A stretch of DNA of 64,000 nucleotides from Pseudovibrio ascidiaceicola (GCF_900114245.1 NZ_FOSK01000001.1:62001-126000), one strand, 5' to 3'; positions 53,435 through 62,839 are shown, numbered from the stretch's first letter. Notes: generated by a model from the sequence alone, not told the origin. Program-made: numbers and translations.

Positions 53435-54415
53435 ATGACACTTTCACGCCGATCTTTTATATCCGCAGCCGCGTCCATTGCGGGCGCAGGTGCAGTTGCC
53501 CCGGCAATGTCATCTATTGCGCTCGCAGCAGCGCCCAAAATCGGAACACAGGTTCCCGGCATCTATCGCTTCTCGGTAGGAGACATTGAAGTTACAGCAA
53601 TTCTGGACGGACACTTGGGTTTAGATCCGTCATTGGTCATTGGGTTTGACCAAAAGGTAGCTGAGAAGACTCTAAAGCAAAATTTCCTCAGCCCCAACAC
53701 AGCGGACATGTCTATCTCTGTAAACGGATATCTCATTAATACGGGCGACAAGTTGGTAGTGGTCGATACTGGCACCGCTGATCTAATGGGCCCGACACTT
53801 GGCCGTTTCCATCAAAACCTGAAAGCAGCTGGCTATGACGCCTCTGATGTAGATGCTGTAGTGCTCACGCATCTACACATCGATCACGTAGGGGGGCTGA
53901 TCTCCAAATCGGGCGAAAAGCTCTTCCCAAACGCGGAGTTCATCGTTCATGAGGTCGAATACAACTTCTGGCATGATGAAGGCACACGCTCAAAGTTCCC
54001 CAAAGACCTCCAGCATTTCGTCGATCTCGCTCAGAACGTTTCAAAGCCTTATGAAAACCGCAAAACACTCATCAGCAAAGATGGCGAGTTCATCAAGGGG
54101 CTGGATGCTGTCTTTCTCCCCGGTCACACACCCGGACATATGGGCATCCGCATTCACTCCAATAATGAAGAAGTGCTGATCTGGGGCGACACGATACACT
54201 CCATCGGGCTCCAGTTTGCCAATCCAGATTGGACGATTGCATTCGACACAGATCAGGAAGTAGCTCGACAAACACGGCGCAGAATACTGGATCAGGTTTC
54301 GGCGGATAGAACACCAGTCGTCGGCATCCACCATGACTTCCCCGGCCTGGGCCATGTTCGCAAAGCCGGAAACGCCTTCGAATACCACGAAGTCAGCTGG
54401 CAGCATAAGCTGTAG
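53435..54415 (+). CDS. Tat-exported MBL-fold hydrolase
   Basis: A 326-residue metallo-beta-lactamase-fold enzyme. Tat signal S-R-R-S-F-I at 4-9, with a hydrophobic Ala/Gly-rich stretch to about 33. Zinc motif T-H146-L-H148-I-D150-H151 is complete, with GHTPGHMGI and IWGDTIHS following. GAGGAG six bases ahead fixes the ATG at 53435; a frame from 53411 reads through that site. The branch resembles lactonase-like periplasmic hydrolases, so quorum-signal or lactone cleavage is possible; not proven. Divergent LysR gene probably controls it. Confidence 0.9.
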   Translation: MTLSRRSFISAAASIAGAGAVAPAMSSIALAAAPKIGTQVPGIYRFSVGDIEVTAILDGHLGLDPSLVIGFDQKVAEKTLKQNFLSPNTADMSISVNGYLINTGDKLVVVDTGTADLMGPTLGRFHQNLKAAGYDASDVDAVVLTHLHIDHVGGLISKSGEKLFPNAEFIVHEVEYNFWHDEGTRSKFPKDLQHFVDLAQNVSKPYENRKTLISKDGEFIKGLDAVFLPGHTPGHMGIRIHSNNEEVLIWGDTIHSIGLQFANPDWTIAFDTDQEVARQTRRRILDQVSADRTPVVGIHHDFPGLGHVRKAGNAFEYHEVSWQHKL

Positions 54416-54421
54416 AGAAAC

Positions 54422-54452
54422 AGGAGCTCACGAGACATCTCGTGAGCTCTCT
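54422..54452. terminator. Bidirectional terminator behind the MBL gene
   Basis: GAGCTCACGAG and CTCGTGAGCTC, eleven perfect pairs around ACAT. The T run is weak. It separates the convergent MBL and SH3 genes. Confidence 0.65.
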
Positions 54453-54453
54453 T

Positions 54454-55023
54454 CTATCGGGCAGGAGACAATGGCGTTGCTGGTATTGACGGCGGCGCAA
54501 TCGGCTCAGCTGGCGTTAGCGGGATAGATGGCTGTATTGGCGGTGCGATTGGCTGCGCTGGTCTCAATGGCACAGCAGGCACCTCAATTGGCCGTGACGG
54601 CTGCAATGGGTAAGCCGGGATCTCATGCCGTGGACGCGGATATGGGCGCCAATGCGGATAACGCGGGTAAATAGGATAGCGTCGATAGATAAACGGCAAG
54701 CCTACATACGGTGCAACATAAGGAAGCGTGCGGGAATAGTGCGGCCCTTCAACTCCATATCGAATATATCTGGCAGAAACCCACCCCGGAGCACCTCGGA
54801 ATGTCAAGTCACACCACGATCCATTCTTGGTGCAGTAATTGATAAAAACCACACCGCCCGCCGGTATTGTCGTGATGACAGGATATCTGGTTCCAGGCCC
54901 TGTCCTCATGTTTACGCCATTGGTGGTGTATCCGGCGTGTCCGCGCTGTGCAAAGGCAGCATTAGAGTAAATAAGGACGGCCAGAAGAACAAGACCAGCA
55001 ATCACCCAAGCCAAAACTTTCAT
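54454..55023 (-). CDS. Secreted SH3-domain protein with Pro-rich tail
   Basis: A 189-residue envelope protein. Signal peptide at 1-27 (VLAWVIAGLVLLAVLIYSNA then AFAQ). A bacterial SH3 domain covers about 30-95 with NMRTGPGTRYPVITTIPAGG and GSWCDLTFRGAPGWVSARYI. The C-terminal half is dense in Pro, Arg and Tyr (YPRYPHWRPYPRPRH) and then repeats Pro-x-x-Pro blocks with PIAPP units. SH3b domains of this type bind peptidoglycan. The ATG at 55023 has GGGAG ahead; a far longer frame continuing to 55257 overlaps the preceding gene and is an artefact. Confidence 0.82.
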   Translation of the reverse strand: MKVLAWVIAGLVLLAVLIYSNAAFAQRGHAGYTTNGVNMRTGPGTRYPVITTIPAGGVVFINYCTKNGSWCDLTFRGAPGWVSARYIRYGVEGPHYSRTLPYVAPYVGLPFIYRRYPIYPRYPHWRPYPRPRHEIPAYPLQPSRPIEVPAVPLRPAQPIAPPIQPSIPLTPAEPIAPPSIPATPLSPAR

Positions 55024-55051
55024 AATGCTCCCCTCCAGACTCTCTAAGGTA

Positions 55052-55492
55052 TTACCGGCCATAAGAAGGCCCCCCGTAGGATGGCCCACTAAATCCCGGT
55101 GAACCAGGTGATCCTGGACTTGGAGGCAAGCCTGTAATCGGTGGAGCTGCAGGCAGAGGTCCTGAAGGACCCGGAAGTGGTGGAGGCAAAGAACCCGGAC
55201 GTGCAGATCCTGCAGGATAAGCTCCCGGAGGAGGGTTAAACTGCGAATGATCCGCATCCCGATCCGTTGGTAAGTAAGGCTGTGCTTGCCCTGGCCTCAA
55301 ACTATCTCCCGGCTCAACTGGGCGATCTAAAGGCTTGATGGGTGGGATAATATTGCTGCGCTCATTGAACTGAACCTGCTGGAATCCGGGATAATCAACG
55401 GACCCGGAACGCGTAGACAAGCTGTTTGCGTTCACAGATTGAGCCACGACACCTGCTGCCAGACAACAGCCTACAAGCATTGCGTATTTCAT
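55052..55492 (-). CDS. Secreted Pro/Gly-rich protein
   Basis: A 146-residue protein with a signal peptide at 1-22 (AMLVGCCLAAGVVAQSVNA) and a mature region that is mostly disordered: FNPPPGAYPAGSARPGSLPP, then GSPGSPGFSGPSYGGPSYGR with two GPSYG repeats. No known domain. It lies 28 bases upstream of the SH3 protein gene on the same strand, so the two are one unit. Its extended nature suggests a wall-spanning or surface-coating peptide, which is an inference. Confidence 0.65.
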   Translation of the reverse strand: MKYAMLVGCCLAAGVVAQSVNANSLSTRSGSVDYPGFQQVQFNERSNIIPPIKPLDRPVEPGDSLRPGQAQPYLPTDRDADHSQFNPPPGAYPAGSARPGSLPPPLPGPSGPLPAAPPITGLPPSPGSPGSPGFSGPSYGGPSYGR

Positions 55493-55732
55493 TTGACCCT
55501 AGTCCTAATTGCAGGCTGGCCAAAACCAACAGCCAGCATAATTAGGAGAAGAGTGCCACCAAGGGGCTAACAACGTGCGCTGACAAAACATCGGGTTTTA
55601 GAAGCAATTTATGTCTTGCTTTGAAGAATATAACGTGAACAAATTCATCGTTCACATCAGTTTTTCTAGCCAGAACCCCGCCTAAGCCTTAGGTTTGAGG
55701 TATGATTCTCCAAAGCAGGTAAACACGCCCCC

Positions 55733-56536
55733 ATGACGAACCGCCTCAAGATTGTAACGTGGAACATTAACTCAGTCCGCCTCCGCCTTCCTATTGTCGA
55801 GAAAATGTTACTGGATCACGCCCCTGACGTTTTGTGCCTGCAGGAAACAAAGTGCCCGGATGGAAGCTTCCCAACGGCTGCAATCAATAAGCTGGGCTAT
55901 CGTCATGTAGAGGTACACGGTCAAAAGGGCTACCACGGTGTTGCCCTTCTCTCACGCGTGCCGCTGGAGAACGTAGAGCGCAAAGAATTCTGCGAGATGG
56001 GCGACACCCGCCACATCGCCGCCGATGTTGCATTTAACGGTGGTAAAGTTCGCATCCATAACTTCTACGTCCCAGCAGGCGGCGACGTACCGGACCCTGA
56101 AGTCAACGACAAGTTCGCTCACAAGCTCAAGTTCCTTGATGAAATGGAAAGCTGGTTCAAAGGCTTCGACGGCCAGTCAGTCGTTGTTGGAGACCTGAAC
56201 ATCGCACCTTACGAAAATGACGTTTGGTCGCATAAACAACTCATCAAAGTCGTTTCGCATACACCACTGGAGTGCCAACGCCTCGAAGATGTGCGCGAAG
56301 CTGGCAACTACGTTGATACCATGCGCAAACACATGCCGATGGATGAGAAGATTTACACTTGGTGGAGCTACCGCGCCAAAGACTGGTCCGCATCCAACAA
56401 AGGTCGCCGTCTCGACCATGTCTGGATGACCCCGGAAACAGCGCAGCACACCAAAGACGTCCAGATTATACGCGACGCACGCGGTTGGGAAAAACCATCC
56501 GACCATGCACCAGTCATGGCTGTGCTGGAAGCCTGA
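55733..56536 (+). CDS. xthA: Exodeoxyribonuclease III
   Basis: A 267-residue AP endonuclease/3'-phosphatase for base excision repair. Family marks: IVTWNINSVRLRL, CLQETKCPDGSFP with the metal-binding Glu, VVGDLNIAPYENDVWSHKQL with Asp and Asn, RRLDHVWMTP and the catalytic His of KPSDHAPVMAVLEA. Length is typical. A monocistronic unit with terminator, divergent from the Pro/Gly-rich protein gene across 240 bases. Confidence 0.97.
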   Translation: MTNRLKIVTWNINSVRLRLPIVEKMLLDHAPDVLCLQETKCPDGSFPTAAINKLGYRHVEVHGQKGYHGVALLSRVPLENVERKEFCEMGDTRHIAADVAFNGGKVRIHNFYVPAGGDVPDPEVNDKFAHKLKFLDEMESWFKGFDGQSVVVGDLNIAPYENDVWSHKQLIKVVSHTPLECQRLEDVREAGNYVDTMRKHMPMDEKIYTWWSYRAKDWSASNKGRRLDHVWMTPETAQHTKDVQIIRDARGWEKPSDHAPVMAVLEA

Positions 56537-56568
56537 TCCCACGGAAACAGATTTACCATTTAACGATG

Positions 56569-56597
56569 AAAAGCGGGAGCATCTCCCGCTTTTTCTA
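56569..56597. terminator. Terminator of xthA
   Basis: AAGCGGGAG and CTCCCGCTT around CAT, followed by TTTCTATTT. It lies between convergent xthA and the quinone oxidoreductase gene and may serve both. Confidence 0.8.
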
Positions 56598-56607
56598 TTT
56601 GCACCTT

Positions 56608-57582
56608 TTAAGGAATAAGCAGCACTTTCCCTTTGGCTCTGCGGCTTGAGATCTCCTCCAATCCCAACGCAATGTCTTCCAGCGGATACTCTGCATGGAT
56701 ATGCGGTTTCAGCTGCCCATCAGCAACCCATTGGAACAGCTGCTCACAATCTTTGTGATGCTCTTCAGGCTCACGAACCACTGCCTCTCCCCAAAACACG
56801 CCAAGAACGTCACAGCCTTTCAGCAGAGTAAGGTTCGCCGGGATCTTTTGGATCGTTCCTGAGGCAAATCCAACAACCAGATAACGTCCACGCCACCCCG
56901 TTGCTCTTAATGCATCATCAGCATGATCCCCGCCAATGACGTCGTAGACCACCTCAAGCCCTTTGCCATCCGTCAGGTCTTTCAGCTTCTGCTTCAGACC
57001 ACCCTCAGAATAGTTGACCAAAACATCAGCGCCACAAGCTTTTGCGTGAGCAAGCTTATCTTCCGAAGACGCGCAAGCGATTACCCGAGCACCCATCAGT
57101 TTGGCGACCTCCACAGCCGCCTGCCCTGCTCCACCAGACGCACCCAAAACGGCAACCGTCTCACCCGCCTGTAACCGCGCCCGGCTGCGAAGGCCGTGAA
57201 TAGCCGTCCCGTAAGTGATCAAAAGTCCAGCTGCATGCTTGAGCGAGACCTCATCCGGCACCTGCACCAGTTCATGCTCAGGGGCAACATATAGCTCTCT
57301 TGCAGCACCCCATTTTGCGTAGGAGGCCACCCGATCACCAACCTTGAACCGCGCAACACCATCACCGACGGCCTCAACAATGCCTGCCATCTCACCTGAG
57401 GGCGAAAACGGGAGCTCCGGTTTAAACTGATACTTTCCTTGAATGATCAGAGTATCGAAATAATTGAGTGCCGCCGCTTTCACACGAACCAACACCTCTC
57501 CAGCTCCAACACTCGGGTCGTCCAACTCTCGAACGACCAGATCATCCGGCCCCCCAAGTTTTTTGCAGATAACAGCTTTCAT
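56608..57582 (-). CDS. NADPH:quinone oxidoreductase family protein
   Basis: A 324-residue zinc-free MDR-family reductase. The opening MKAVICKKLGGPDDLVVREL, the nucleotide loop TVAVLGASGGAGQAAVEVAK near 141-160 and the cofactor segment VVYDVIGGDHADDALRATGW near 207 are typical. Zinc ligands of alcohol dehydrogenases are missing. It probably reduces quinones or enones; the substrate is unknown. Divergent from the RNA methyltransferase gene. Confidence 0.9.
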   Translation of the reverse strand: MKAVICKKLGGPDDLVVRELDDPSVGAGEVLVRVKAAALNYFDTLIIQGKYQFKPELPFSPSGEMAGIVEAVGDGVARFKVGDRVASYAKWGAARELYVAPEHELVQVPDEVSLKHAAGLLITYGTAIHGLRSRARLQAGETVAVLGASGGAGQAAVEVAKLMGARVIACASSEDKLAHAKACGADVLVNYSEGGLKQKLKDLTDGKGLEVVYDVIGGDHADDALRATGWRGRYLVVGFASGTIQKIPANLTLLKGCDVLGVFWGEAVVREPEEHHKDCEQLFQWVADGQLKPHIHAEYPLEDIALGLEEISSRRAKGKVLLIP

Positions 57583-57752
57583 AAAATGTGGCCCTCTCTC
57601 TGACCTCCAAAATTACACGGGCAACTACAAAATCTCAAAGCCGCCTTTGGTGTCATTTTACGATTAAACCGCCCATACATGCCGCTACACTTGCGGTAAC
57701 ACCACAGTTGGAGGTATGAAGCGCACAACATTAACAACGAGAAAAACTGGGC

Positions 57753-58313
57753 ATGCGCGGTTATTTTGCTATTGGCTCTGAAGGGCTTTCCAAATCCATG
57801 AATGTTGGCACGCTGATGCGTACTGGTCATGCATTCGGAGCAAGTTACTTTTTTACAGTCGACGCGCACATCAAAAGCCTTGGTAAAGCGATGAAGGCTG
57901 ATACATCCAAGAGCCCGGACCATCTGCCCTACTTCGCATGGAACTCAGTTGATGAGATGCAGTTCCCACGTGGCTGTAAAATGGTTGGTGTTGAGCTCAC
58001 CGACGATGCAATCGAACTTCCAAGCTTTGGGCATCCGTTGCAAGCAGCTTATATCCTCGGTCCGGAACGCGGCTCTCTTTCGCAAGAGATGCAAGATCGT
58101 TGCGATTACATCGTCAAAATCCCAACCAAATTCTGCTTGAATGTTGGTGTAGCTGCCGCTCTGGTCTTGTATGACCGCTATATGGCACACGGAAAGTACG
58201 CTGAGCGTTCTCTCACTGCAGGCGCCCCAAAAGATCCGTTACTGGAACATATTCACGGAGCCCCGATTTTCCGAAGCGGCCGAAAAGTTCCCGGCTTCGA
58301 TAGCAACCCATGA
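57753..58313 (+). CDS. TrmH/SpoU family RNA methyltransferase
   Basis: A 186-residue SPOUT-fold methyltransferase that 2'-O-methylates RNA with SAM. The knot motifs are NVGTLMRTGHAFGASYFF (motif 1), AAYILGPERGSLSQEM (motif 2) and VKIPTKFCLNVGVAAALVLY (motif 3). In most TrmH/TrmL proteins motif 3 has S-L-N-V; here it reads C-L-N-V. The short length without an N-terminal RNA-binding extension is close to TrmL. The target nucleotide is unknown. Confidence 0.88.
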   Translation: MRGYFAIGSEGLSKSMNVGTLMRTGHAFGASYFFTVDAHIKSLGKAMKADTSKSPDHLPYFAWNSVDEMQFPRGCKMVGVELTDDAIELPSFGHPLQAAYILGPERGSLSQEMQDRCDYIVKIPTKFCLNVGVAAALVLYDRYMAHGKYAERSLTAGAPKDPLLEHIHGAPIFRSGRKVPGFDSNP

Positions 58314-58896
58314 GTGATTCGAAATACGGTTGCCATTTCTGATACATACTCTGAAACGGCAACCTTTATTTCTCACCATAGCAAATGCCTTGTATAAATT
58401 TTTAAGGTGTTTCCCTTTCCCACGCCCGGTCTCTACCACATTACAAATTCGTAATTCTTTGAGGCTCCACACTTCGCATTTTCTCTCAATCTGTGCACAC
58501 TATGTGGAAAGGTGCCCATATTTTTTACTGGGTGAAATGCTGCCAATTAGTTTGAAAATAAGCCGGAAAATCTGAGCTTTTAAAGGCGATTAGCCCTTAT
58601 TTACTAGCGCGTTAAATACAATCGAAAATTAACTTGCATATCTACTGTCTTCGATCACTTAAAACAGAAATTCATTAGTGGCTTTACGCTTGATATTATG
58701 GCTGTGCGTGCCACACTCCCGCCAGATTTCTGATGGCAGCATTCATAGAGCGGTTCAAAGGCAAATAATTTTTTGCCTCTGTAAAAACAGGGTATCAACC
58801 CTTTTGTAACCATCTTTAAAGTAACCCTAACATTAAGTTTTATGGGTTTTCGCACAGAATCTCAGATTTTGTCGTACGCAACGCGGTTTGGAGAAG
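58314..58896. other. Intergenic stretch before the IalB-type gene
   Basis: About 580 bases without a gene. One small hairpin, AGGCAAA-TAATTT-TTTGCCT around 58757-58777, could end a short transcript. The remainder is AT rich and presumably holds the promoter of the following gene. Confidence 0.4.
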
Positions 58897-59406
58897 ATGC
58901 AAGCACGTATCCTGATAACTGCCTTTATGGCTCTTGGTATCTCGGGCGCGACTGCAAATGCGCAGTCTCCTGCCCTCTTGAAAGAAAACAAGGATTGGGC
59001 AACTTACACCTTTAACACCCAGAGCGGTGGTAAGGTGTGTTATGCCATTTCCGCACCAACACAGTCACTGCCGACTGATAGAAACCATGGAGAAGTTTTC
59101 TTCTTCGTTTCTACCCGTCCAAGTGAAGGCGTTGCCAATGAACCAAGCTTTATAGTGGGTTATCCATTTAAAGAAGGTTCCTTGGTCACGACCAATGTTG
59201 ATGGTCAGCAGTTCACCATGTTCACCAAAGGTGACGGCGCATGGGTTCAGAACGCTGCGGAAGAAAAGCGTTTGGTTGACGCAATGAAAGCAGGCAGTTC
59301 CATGTCTATTTCTGGTCAGTCCGCACGTGGCACCCAAACCTCATACAAATTCTCTTTGAGCGGCATCACTGCTGCTGTCAGAGACGCATCCAGCGCCTGC
59401 CAATAA
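58897..59406 (+). CDS. Invasion-associated locus B family protein
   Basis: A 169-residue secreted protein. Signal peptide at 1-22 (RILITAFMALGISGATANAQ). The mature part has the IalB family features WATYTFNTQSGGKVCYAIS, FFFVSTRPSEGVANEPSFIV, GYPFKEGS and a C-terminal cysteine (SSACQ) that pairs with the first. Bartonella IalB aids entry into red cells, but family members are widespread in free-living alphaproteobacteria with unknown roles. GGAG precedes the ATG closely. Confidence 0.88.
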   Translation: MQARILITAFMALGISGATANAQSPALLKENKDWATYTFNTQSGGKVCYAISAPTQSLPTDRNHGEVFFFVSTRPSEGVANEPSFIVGYPFKEGSLVTTNVDGQQFTMFTKGDGAWVQNAAEEKRLVDAMKAGSSMSISGQSARGTQTSYKFSLSGITAAVRDASSACQ

Positions 59407-59529
59407 GGTTCTGATGCCCGAAATTGTTTGAATTTACAGAGTTCTCTTGCCTGCGCCAGCTTGCCGCCACGCAATTTGAGATCTGGGATGTTCAAACTAA
59501 GCGATTTCGGCTATAAGCGTGCCGAATAC

Positions 59530-59562
59530 GTAGGCGGTTGCTGCTGGCGACCGCCTCTCGCA
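59530..59562 (+). terminator. Possible terminator behind the IalB-type gene
   Basis: AGGCGGT (59532-59538) and ACCGCCT (59550-59556), then CTCGCATTTTT. It is 125 bases after the stop codon and the T run is offset, so it is only moderately convincing. Confidence 0.4.
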
Positions 59563-59702
59563 TTTTTAGCGGCGAGCAACGGGTACACATAACCTGTTAT
59601 TTTTCCTGCTAGATCGTATTGCCGAAAAGTGAGGCACATTTTTCGGGTTTGAATACGCAAAGAACATAAGCTTAAAGCCAAGCATCTAAGAAAAACTGGT
59701 GA

Positions 59703-60965
59703 ATGACCATGGCGGTATCGTTAGACATCGCGCACAAATCCGCTGATCCGGCGGCAACCAGCGCAGCAAACCCTTCTCCTGCAACCATTCCTGCGCAGGA
59801 AGAAAAGCCATCTCTGATCGGCTTAAACCGTGAAGAACTAGGCAATGCCCTTGCTGCAGTTGGAGTCCCTGAGCGCCAGATCCGCATGCGCGTCAACCAG
59901 CTGTGGCACTGGCTCTATGTCCGGGGCATTTCCGATTTCGGCAAAATGAGCAATGTCTCAAAAGACCTGCGCACTAAGCTGGAGTTTGCCTTTACCATTG
60001 CCCGTCCAGAGATCGTCACTGAACAGATCTCCGTTGATGGCACCCGTAAATGGCTGTTCCGCTTTCCATCACGCGGCGCTGGCAAGCCAGTTGAAGTCGA
60101 AACCGTCTACATTCCGGAAGAAGATCGCGGTACACTATGCATCTCCTCTCAGGTCGGCTGTACCCTTACCTGCACGTTCTGCCACACCGGCACACAGAAG
60201 ATGGTTCGCAACCTGACAGCTGAAGAGATCCTTGCGCAGCTCATGCTCGCAAAAGATCGCCTCAACGACTTCCCGGATGCAGATGCACCGGAAGGTGGCT
60301 TGGATGCATCCACATCCAACCGTCGTCGCATCACCAATATCGTGATGATGGGCATGGGCGAACCGCTCTATAATTTCGAAAACGTCAAGAAAGCGCTTTT
60401 GATCGCCTCTGATGGAGACGGCCTGTCCCTCTCCAAGCGCCGCATCACCCTGTCGACATCTGGTGTAACACCAGAGATCGCACGAACAGGTGATGAAATC
60501 GGCTGCATGCTGGCAATCTCTCTGCATGCTGTGAATGACGAGCTGCGTAACACGCTGGTTCCAATCAACAAGAAGTACAATCTGGAAACGCTGCTTCAGG
60601 CATGTCGTGACTATCCAGGCCTGTCCAACGCAAAACGCATCACCTTCGAATACGTGATGCTGAAGGGCGTAAACGACAGCCTGGAAGATGCAAAGAAACT
60701 GGTTCAGTTGCTCAAAGGCATCCCGGCAAAGATCAACCTGTTGCCATTTAACCCATGGCCGGGCTCTCCGTATGAGTGCTCTGATTGGGAACAGATCGAA
60801 GAGTTCGCAGATGTTGTGAACCGTGCAGGCTATGCTTCGCCAATCCGCACACCACGCGGACGCGATATCTTTGCAGCCTGTGGTCAGCTGAAGTCAGCAT
60901 CCGAGCGTCTCCGCAAATCTGAGCGTGAAGCGCTGGAGAAAGCACAGGCTCAAGGCGAAGCCTGA
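59703..60965 (+). CDS. rlmN: 23S rRNA (adenine-C2)-methyltransferase RlmN
   Basis: A 420-residue radical SAM enzyme that methylates C2 of A2503 in 23S rRNA and A37 of some tRNAs. The cluster motif C153-T-L-T-C157-T-F-C160 is complete. The C-terminal Cys in FAACGQLKS, about 393, is the one that holds the protein-RNA intermediate. [15 protein letters not shown] and [20 protein letters not shown] are family-typical. The first 35 residues are an extra Ala/Pro-rich tail. The ATG at 59703 or the one two codons later may be used. Confidence 0.97.
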   Translation: MTMAVSLDIAHKSADPAATSAANPSPATIPAQEEKPSLIGLNREELGNALAAVGVPERQIRMRVNQLWHWLYVRGISDFGKMSNVSKDLRTKLEFAFTIARPEIVTEQISVDGTRKWLFRFPSRGAGKPVEVETVYIPEEDRGTLCISSQVGCTLTCTFCHTGTQKMVRNLTAEEILAQLMLAKDRLNDFPDADAPEGGLDASTSNRRRITNIVMMGMGEPLYNFENVKKALLIASDGDGLSLSKRRITLSTSGVTPEIARTGDEIGCMLAISLHAVNDELRNTLVPINKKYNLETLLQACRDYPGLSNAKRITFEYVMLKGVNDSLEDAKKLVQLLKGIPAKINLLPFNPWPGSPYECSDWEQIEEFADVVNRAGYASPIRTPRGRDIFAACGQLKSASERLRKSEREALEKAQAQGEA

Positions 60966-60985
60966 GCAAAATAAAGCATGAATGC

Positions 60986-61028
60986 AAAAAGAAGGCCGGC
61001 GTTTGTCTGAAACGCCGGCCTTCTTTGT
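60986..61028 (+). terminator. Strong terminator of rlmN
   Basis: A 17-base perfect inverted repeat (60988-61004 against 61010-61026, core GGCCGGCG/CGCCGGCC) around a five-base loop, with T-rich ends. Among the longest perfect stems in the window. Confidence 0.9.
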
Positions 61029-61078
61029 CTCATTCACGTCATATGCACGGAGTCCGGCTATCGTCCCATTCAGGACAG

Positions 61079-62221
61079 ATGAAGCAACTGGACATCAATG
61101 CAATGACCGAGAAAGCACATCCCTCTCAACAGCACGCCACAACCACTGGCATGAAAGGCAAGGGGTTTTACAACAAAAACTCCACACCACAACAAGCCAC
61201 AATTGCCTATGTGTATCCATGGCTGCATGAAGCCATGGCCAGCCTACCAATGCCAAACGATGGTTCTCTCCTGCGTTTTGTAGACTACGGATGTTCTGAG
61301 GGTGCAAACTCAATGCAGATCATGGCGCAGCTCACTAAAGCTGCCAGACAACGTGGGAGCAACTCGATCCAGACAATCCATAGTGACCTCCCCAGCAACG
61401 ATTATTCCACCCTGCTTAATGCCATCGGCAACCGTGCCCAGCCGCCCTACACCGACCCAACTGTTTTTGGCAGTATTGTAGGTGGTTCCATGTTCAACCA
61501 GCTTTTGCCTCCCAGCTCCACCCATCTGGCCACATCCTTCAACGCCACAGTGTTCCTCTCAGAGCGCCCATTGGAACGTCTACCCGACTACGTTCTACCA
61601 AACGGCCCGAGCCTCGCTACCGAGAAAGGCTCAGTTTCAGCACAGGATAAAGAAAACTTCGAGAAACAGGCTGCCTATGATCTGGAAACATTTTTGAAGG
61701 CACGGGCAAATGAGCTTGAGCCAGGCGGCAAACTCCTGCTGCAAACCGTTGGTAGAAATGAACATGTCTCAACCGCAGACGGGATAGTGAACTTGTTCAA
61801 TCTGTCTTTGCTTGATCACGTCGCCAACCACTCAATCTCTCAAGATGCTTACGAGCGCTACTATCATCCTGTCTATATACGCAACTTGGAGCAGCTCACA
61901 GCCCCAGTAAATCCCGAGGGTGGCTCGCTATCTCACCTGTTCACGATAGACAAAGCAGAATGCTATGAAACACCTGTCTCATTTGTTGATCAGTACAAGC
62001 AAGACAACGACGCCTCAGCCTACGCCCAGCAAATGGTGAACTTCTACCGAGCCTTCACTGAAGCTCCACTACAGGCCGCTCTCTCAGGCACGCCAAACCT
62101 CAGCGAGCTCCTCGACAGCATCTATGCCCGAGGCGAAGAGCGCATCCGCGAGGCTCCACACCTCTACGACTTCCACTTCATCAGCGTAGCCATGCTGCTG
62201 ACCAGAACAGAGAACAGCTGA
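61079..62221 (+). CDS. SABATH-like SAM-dependent carboxyl methyltransferase
   Basis: A 380-residue protein resembling the SABATH family (plant salicylate/jasmonate carboxyl methyltransferases). It shares the opening G-x-G-x-Y-x-x-N-S (KGKGFYNKNSTPQQ), the SAM motif RFVDYGCSEGANSMQIM, TIHSDLPSNDYSTLL, FLSERPLERLPDYVL and the lid segment KARANELEPGGKLLLQTVGR. The typical SABATH enzyme O-methylates small carboxylic acids. AGGA five bases ahead fixes the ATG at 61079. A longer frame begins inside the rlmN terminator and is excluded. Bacterial SABATH-like enzymes are much rarer than plant ones; the substrate is unknown. Confidence 0.8.
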   Translation: MKQLDINAMTEKAHPSQQHATTTGMKGKGFYNKNSTPQQATIAYVYPWLHEAMASLPMPNDGSLLRFVDYGCSEGANSMQIMAQLTKAARQRGSNSIQTIHSDLPSNDYSTLLNAIGNRAQPPYTDPTVFGSIVGGSMFNQLLPPSSTHLATSFNATVFLSERPLERLPDYVLPNGPSLATEKGSVSAQDKENFEKQAAYDLETFLKARANELEPGGKLLLQTVGRNEHVSTADGIVNLFNLSLLDHVANHSISQDAYERYYHPVYIRNLEQLTAPVNPEGGSLSHLFTIDKAECYETPVSFVDQYKQDNDASAYAQQMVNFYRAFTEAPLQAALSGTPNLSELLDSIYARGEERIREAPHLYDFHFISVAMLLTRTENS

Positions 62222-62327
62222 AACCCTGATCGTTTGTGCGAACACGCGTGTTTTTGTGATCATCACAAACTCTCGCCACAGTCATGATTGAAGCTTCTTA
62301 GAACTTCATAGTCTATTGGTTTCAATC

Positions 62328-62828
62328 ATGTTTATTGCCCATTTACCCGCTGGCTATCTACTCGGAAAAGCGGCAAGCAAATACCTCGATCAAAAATCTA
62401 AGCAGCTCGTCATTTGGATCTCAATTGGCAGCGTCTTGCCTGACGCTGACATGCTCTATTTCTATCTCATAGACAATCAGAGCACCCACCACCGACACTA
62501 CCTTACTCACTGGCCGATAACATGGCTGGTGCTTATTGCTCTGTCTGCCATCCTTTTGCATCGGAACTTCCGTGTTGGAGTCATTCCACTTGGCCTTGGT
62601 ATTGGCGGCCTTTTACATATGGTCCTTGATAGTATTGCAGCTCCCCTGTTCTGGCTTGCACCATTTTCCAAACTTCAAGTTGAACTGGTCAAAATTCCAG
62701 CTATCTATGACAACTATATTTGGAGCTTCATATTGCACTGGACATTTGCATTTGAAATCCTCATTTGCTCAGTAGCTCTTGGTGTATTCTGGGTGAGCCG
62801 TTTTCCGAGACACCAAAGACAATCATAA
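62328..62828 (+). CDS. Membrane-bound metal-dependent hydrolase (YdjM family)
   Basis: A 166-residue membrane protein with about four helices and the His/Asp pattern of the YdjM (DUF457) family: FIAHLPAGYLLGKA, SVLPDADMLYFYL, HHRHYLTHWPITW and GGLLHMVLDSIAAP. These would bind a metal at the membrane face. Function unproven. The ATG at 62328 opens the family sequence directly; the ribosome site is weak. Followed after 11 bases by another membrane protein gene. Confidence 0.85.
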   Translation: MFIAHLPAGYLLGKAASKYLDQKSKQLVIWISIGSVLPDADMLYFYLIDNQSTHHRHYLTHWPITWLVLIALSAILLHRNFRVGVIPLGLGIGGLLHMVLDSIAAPLFWLAPFSKLQVELVKIPAIYDNYIWSFILHWTFAFEILICSVALGVFWVSRFPRHQRQS

Positions 62829-62839
62829 AGGACTGCACA

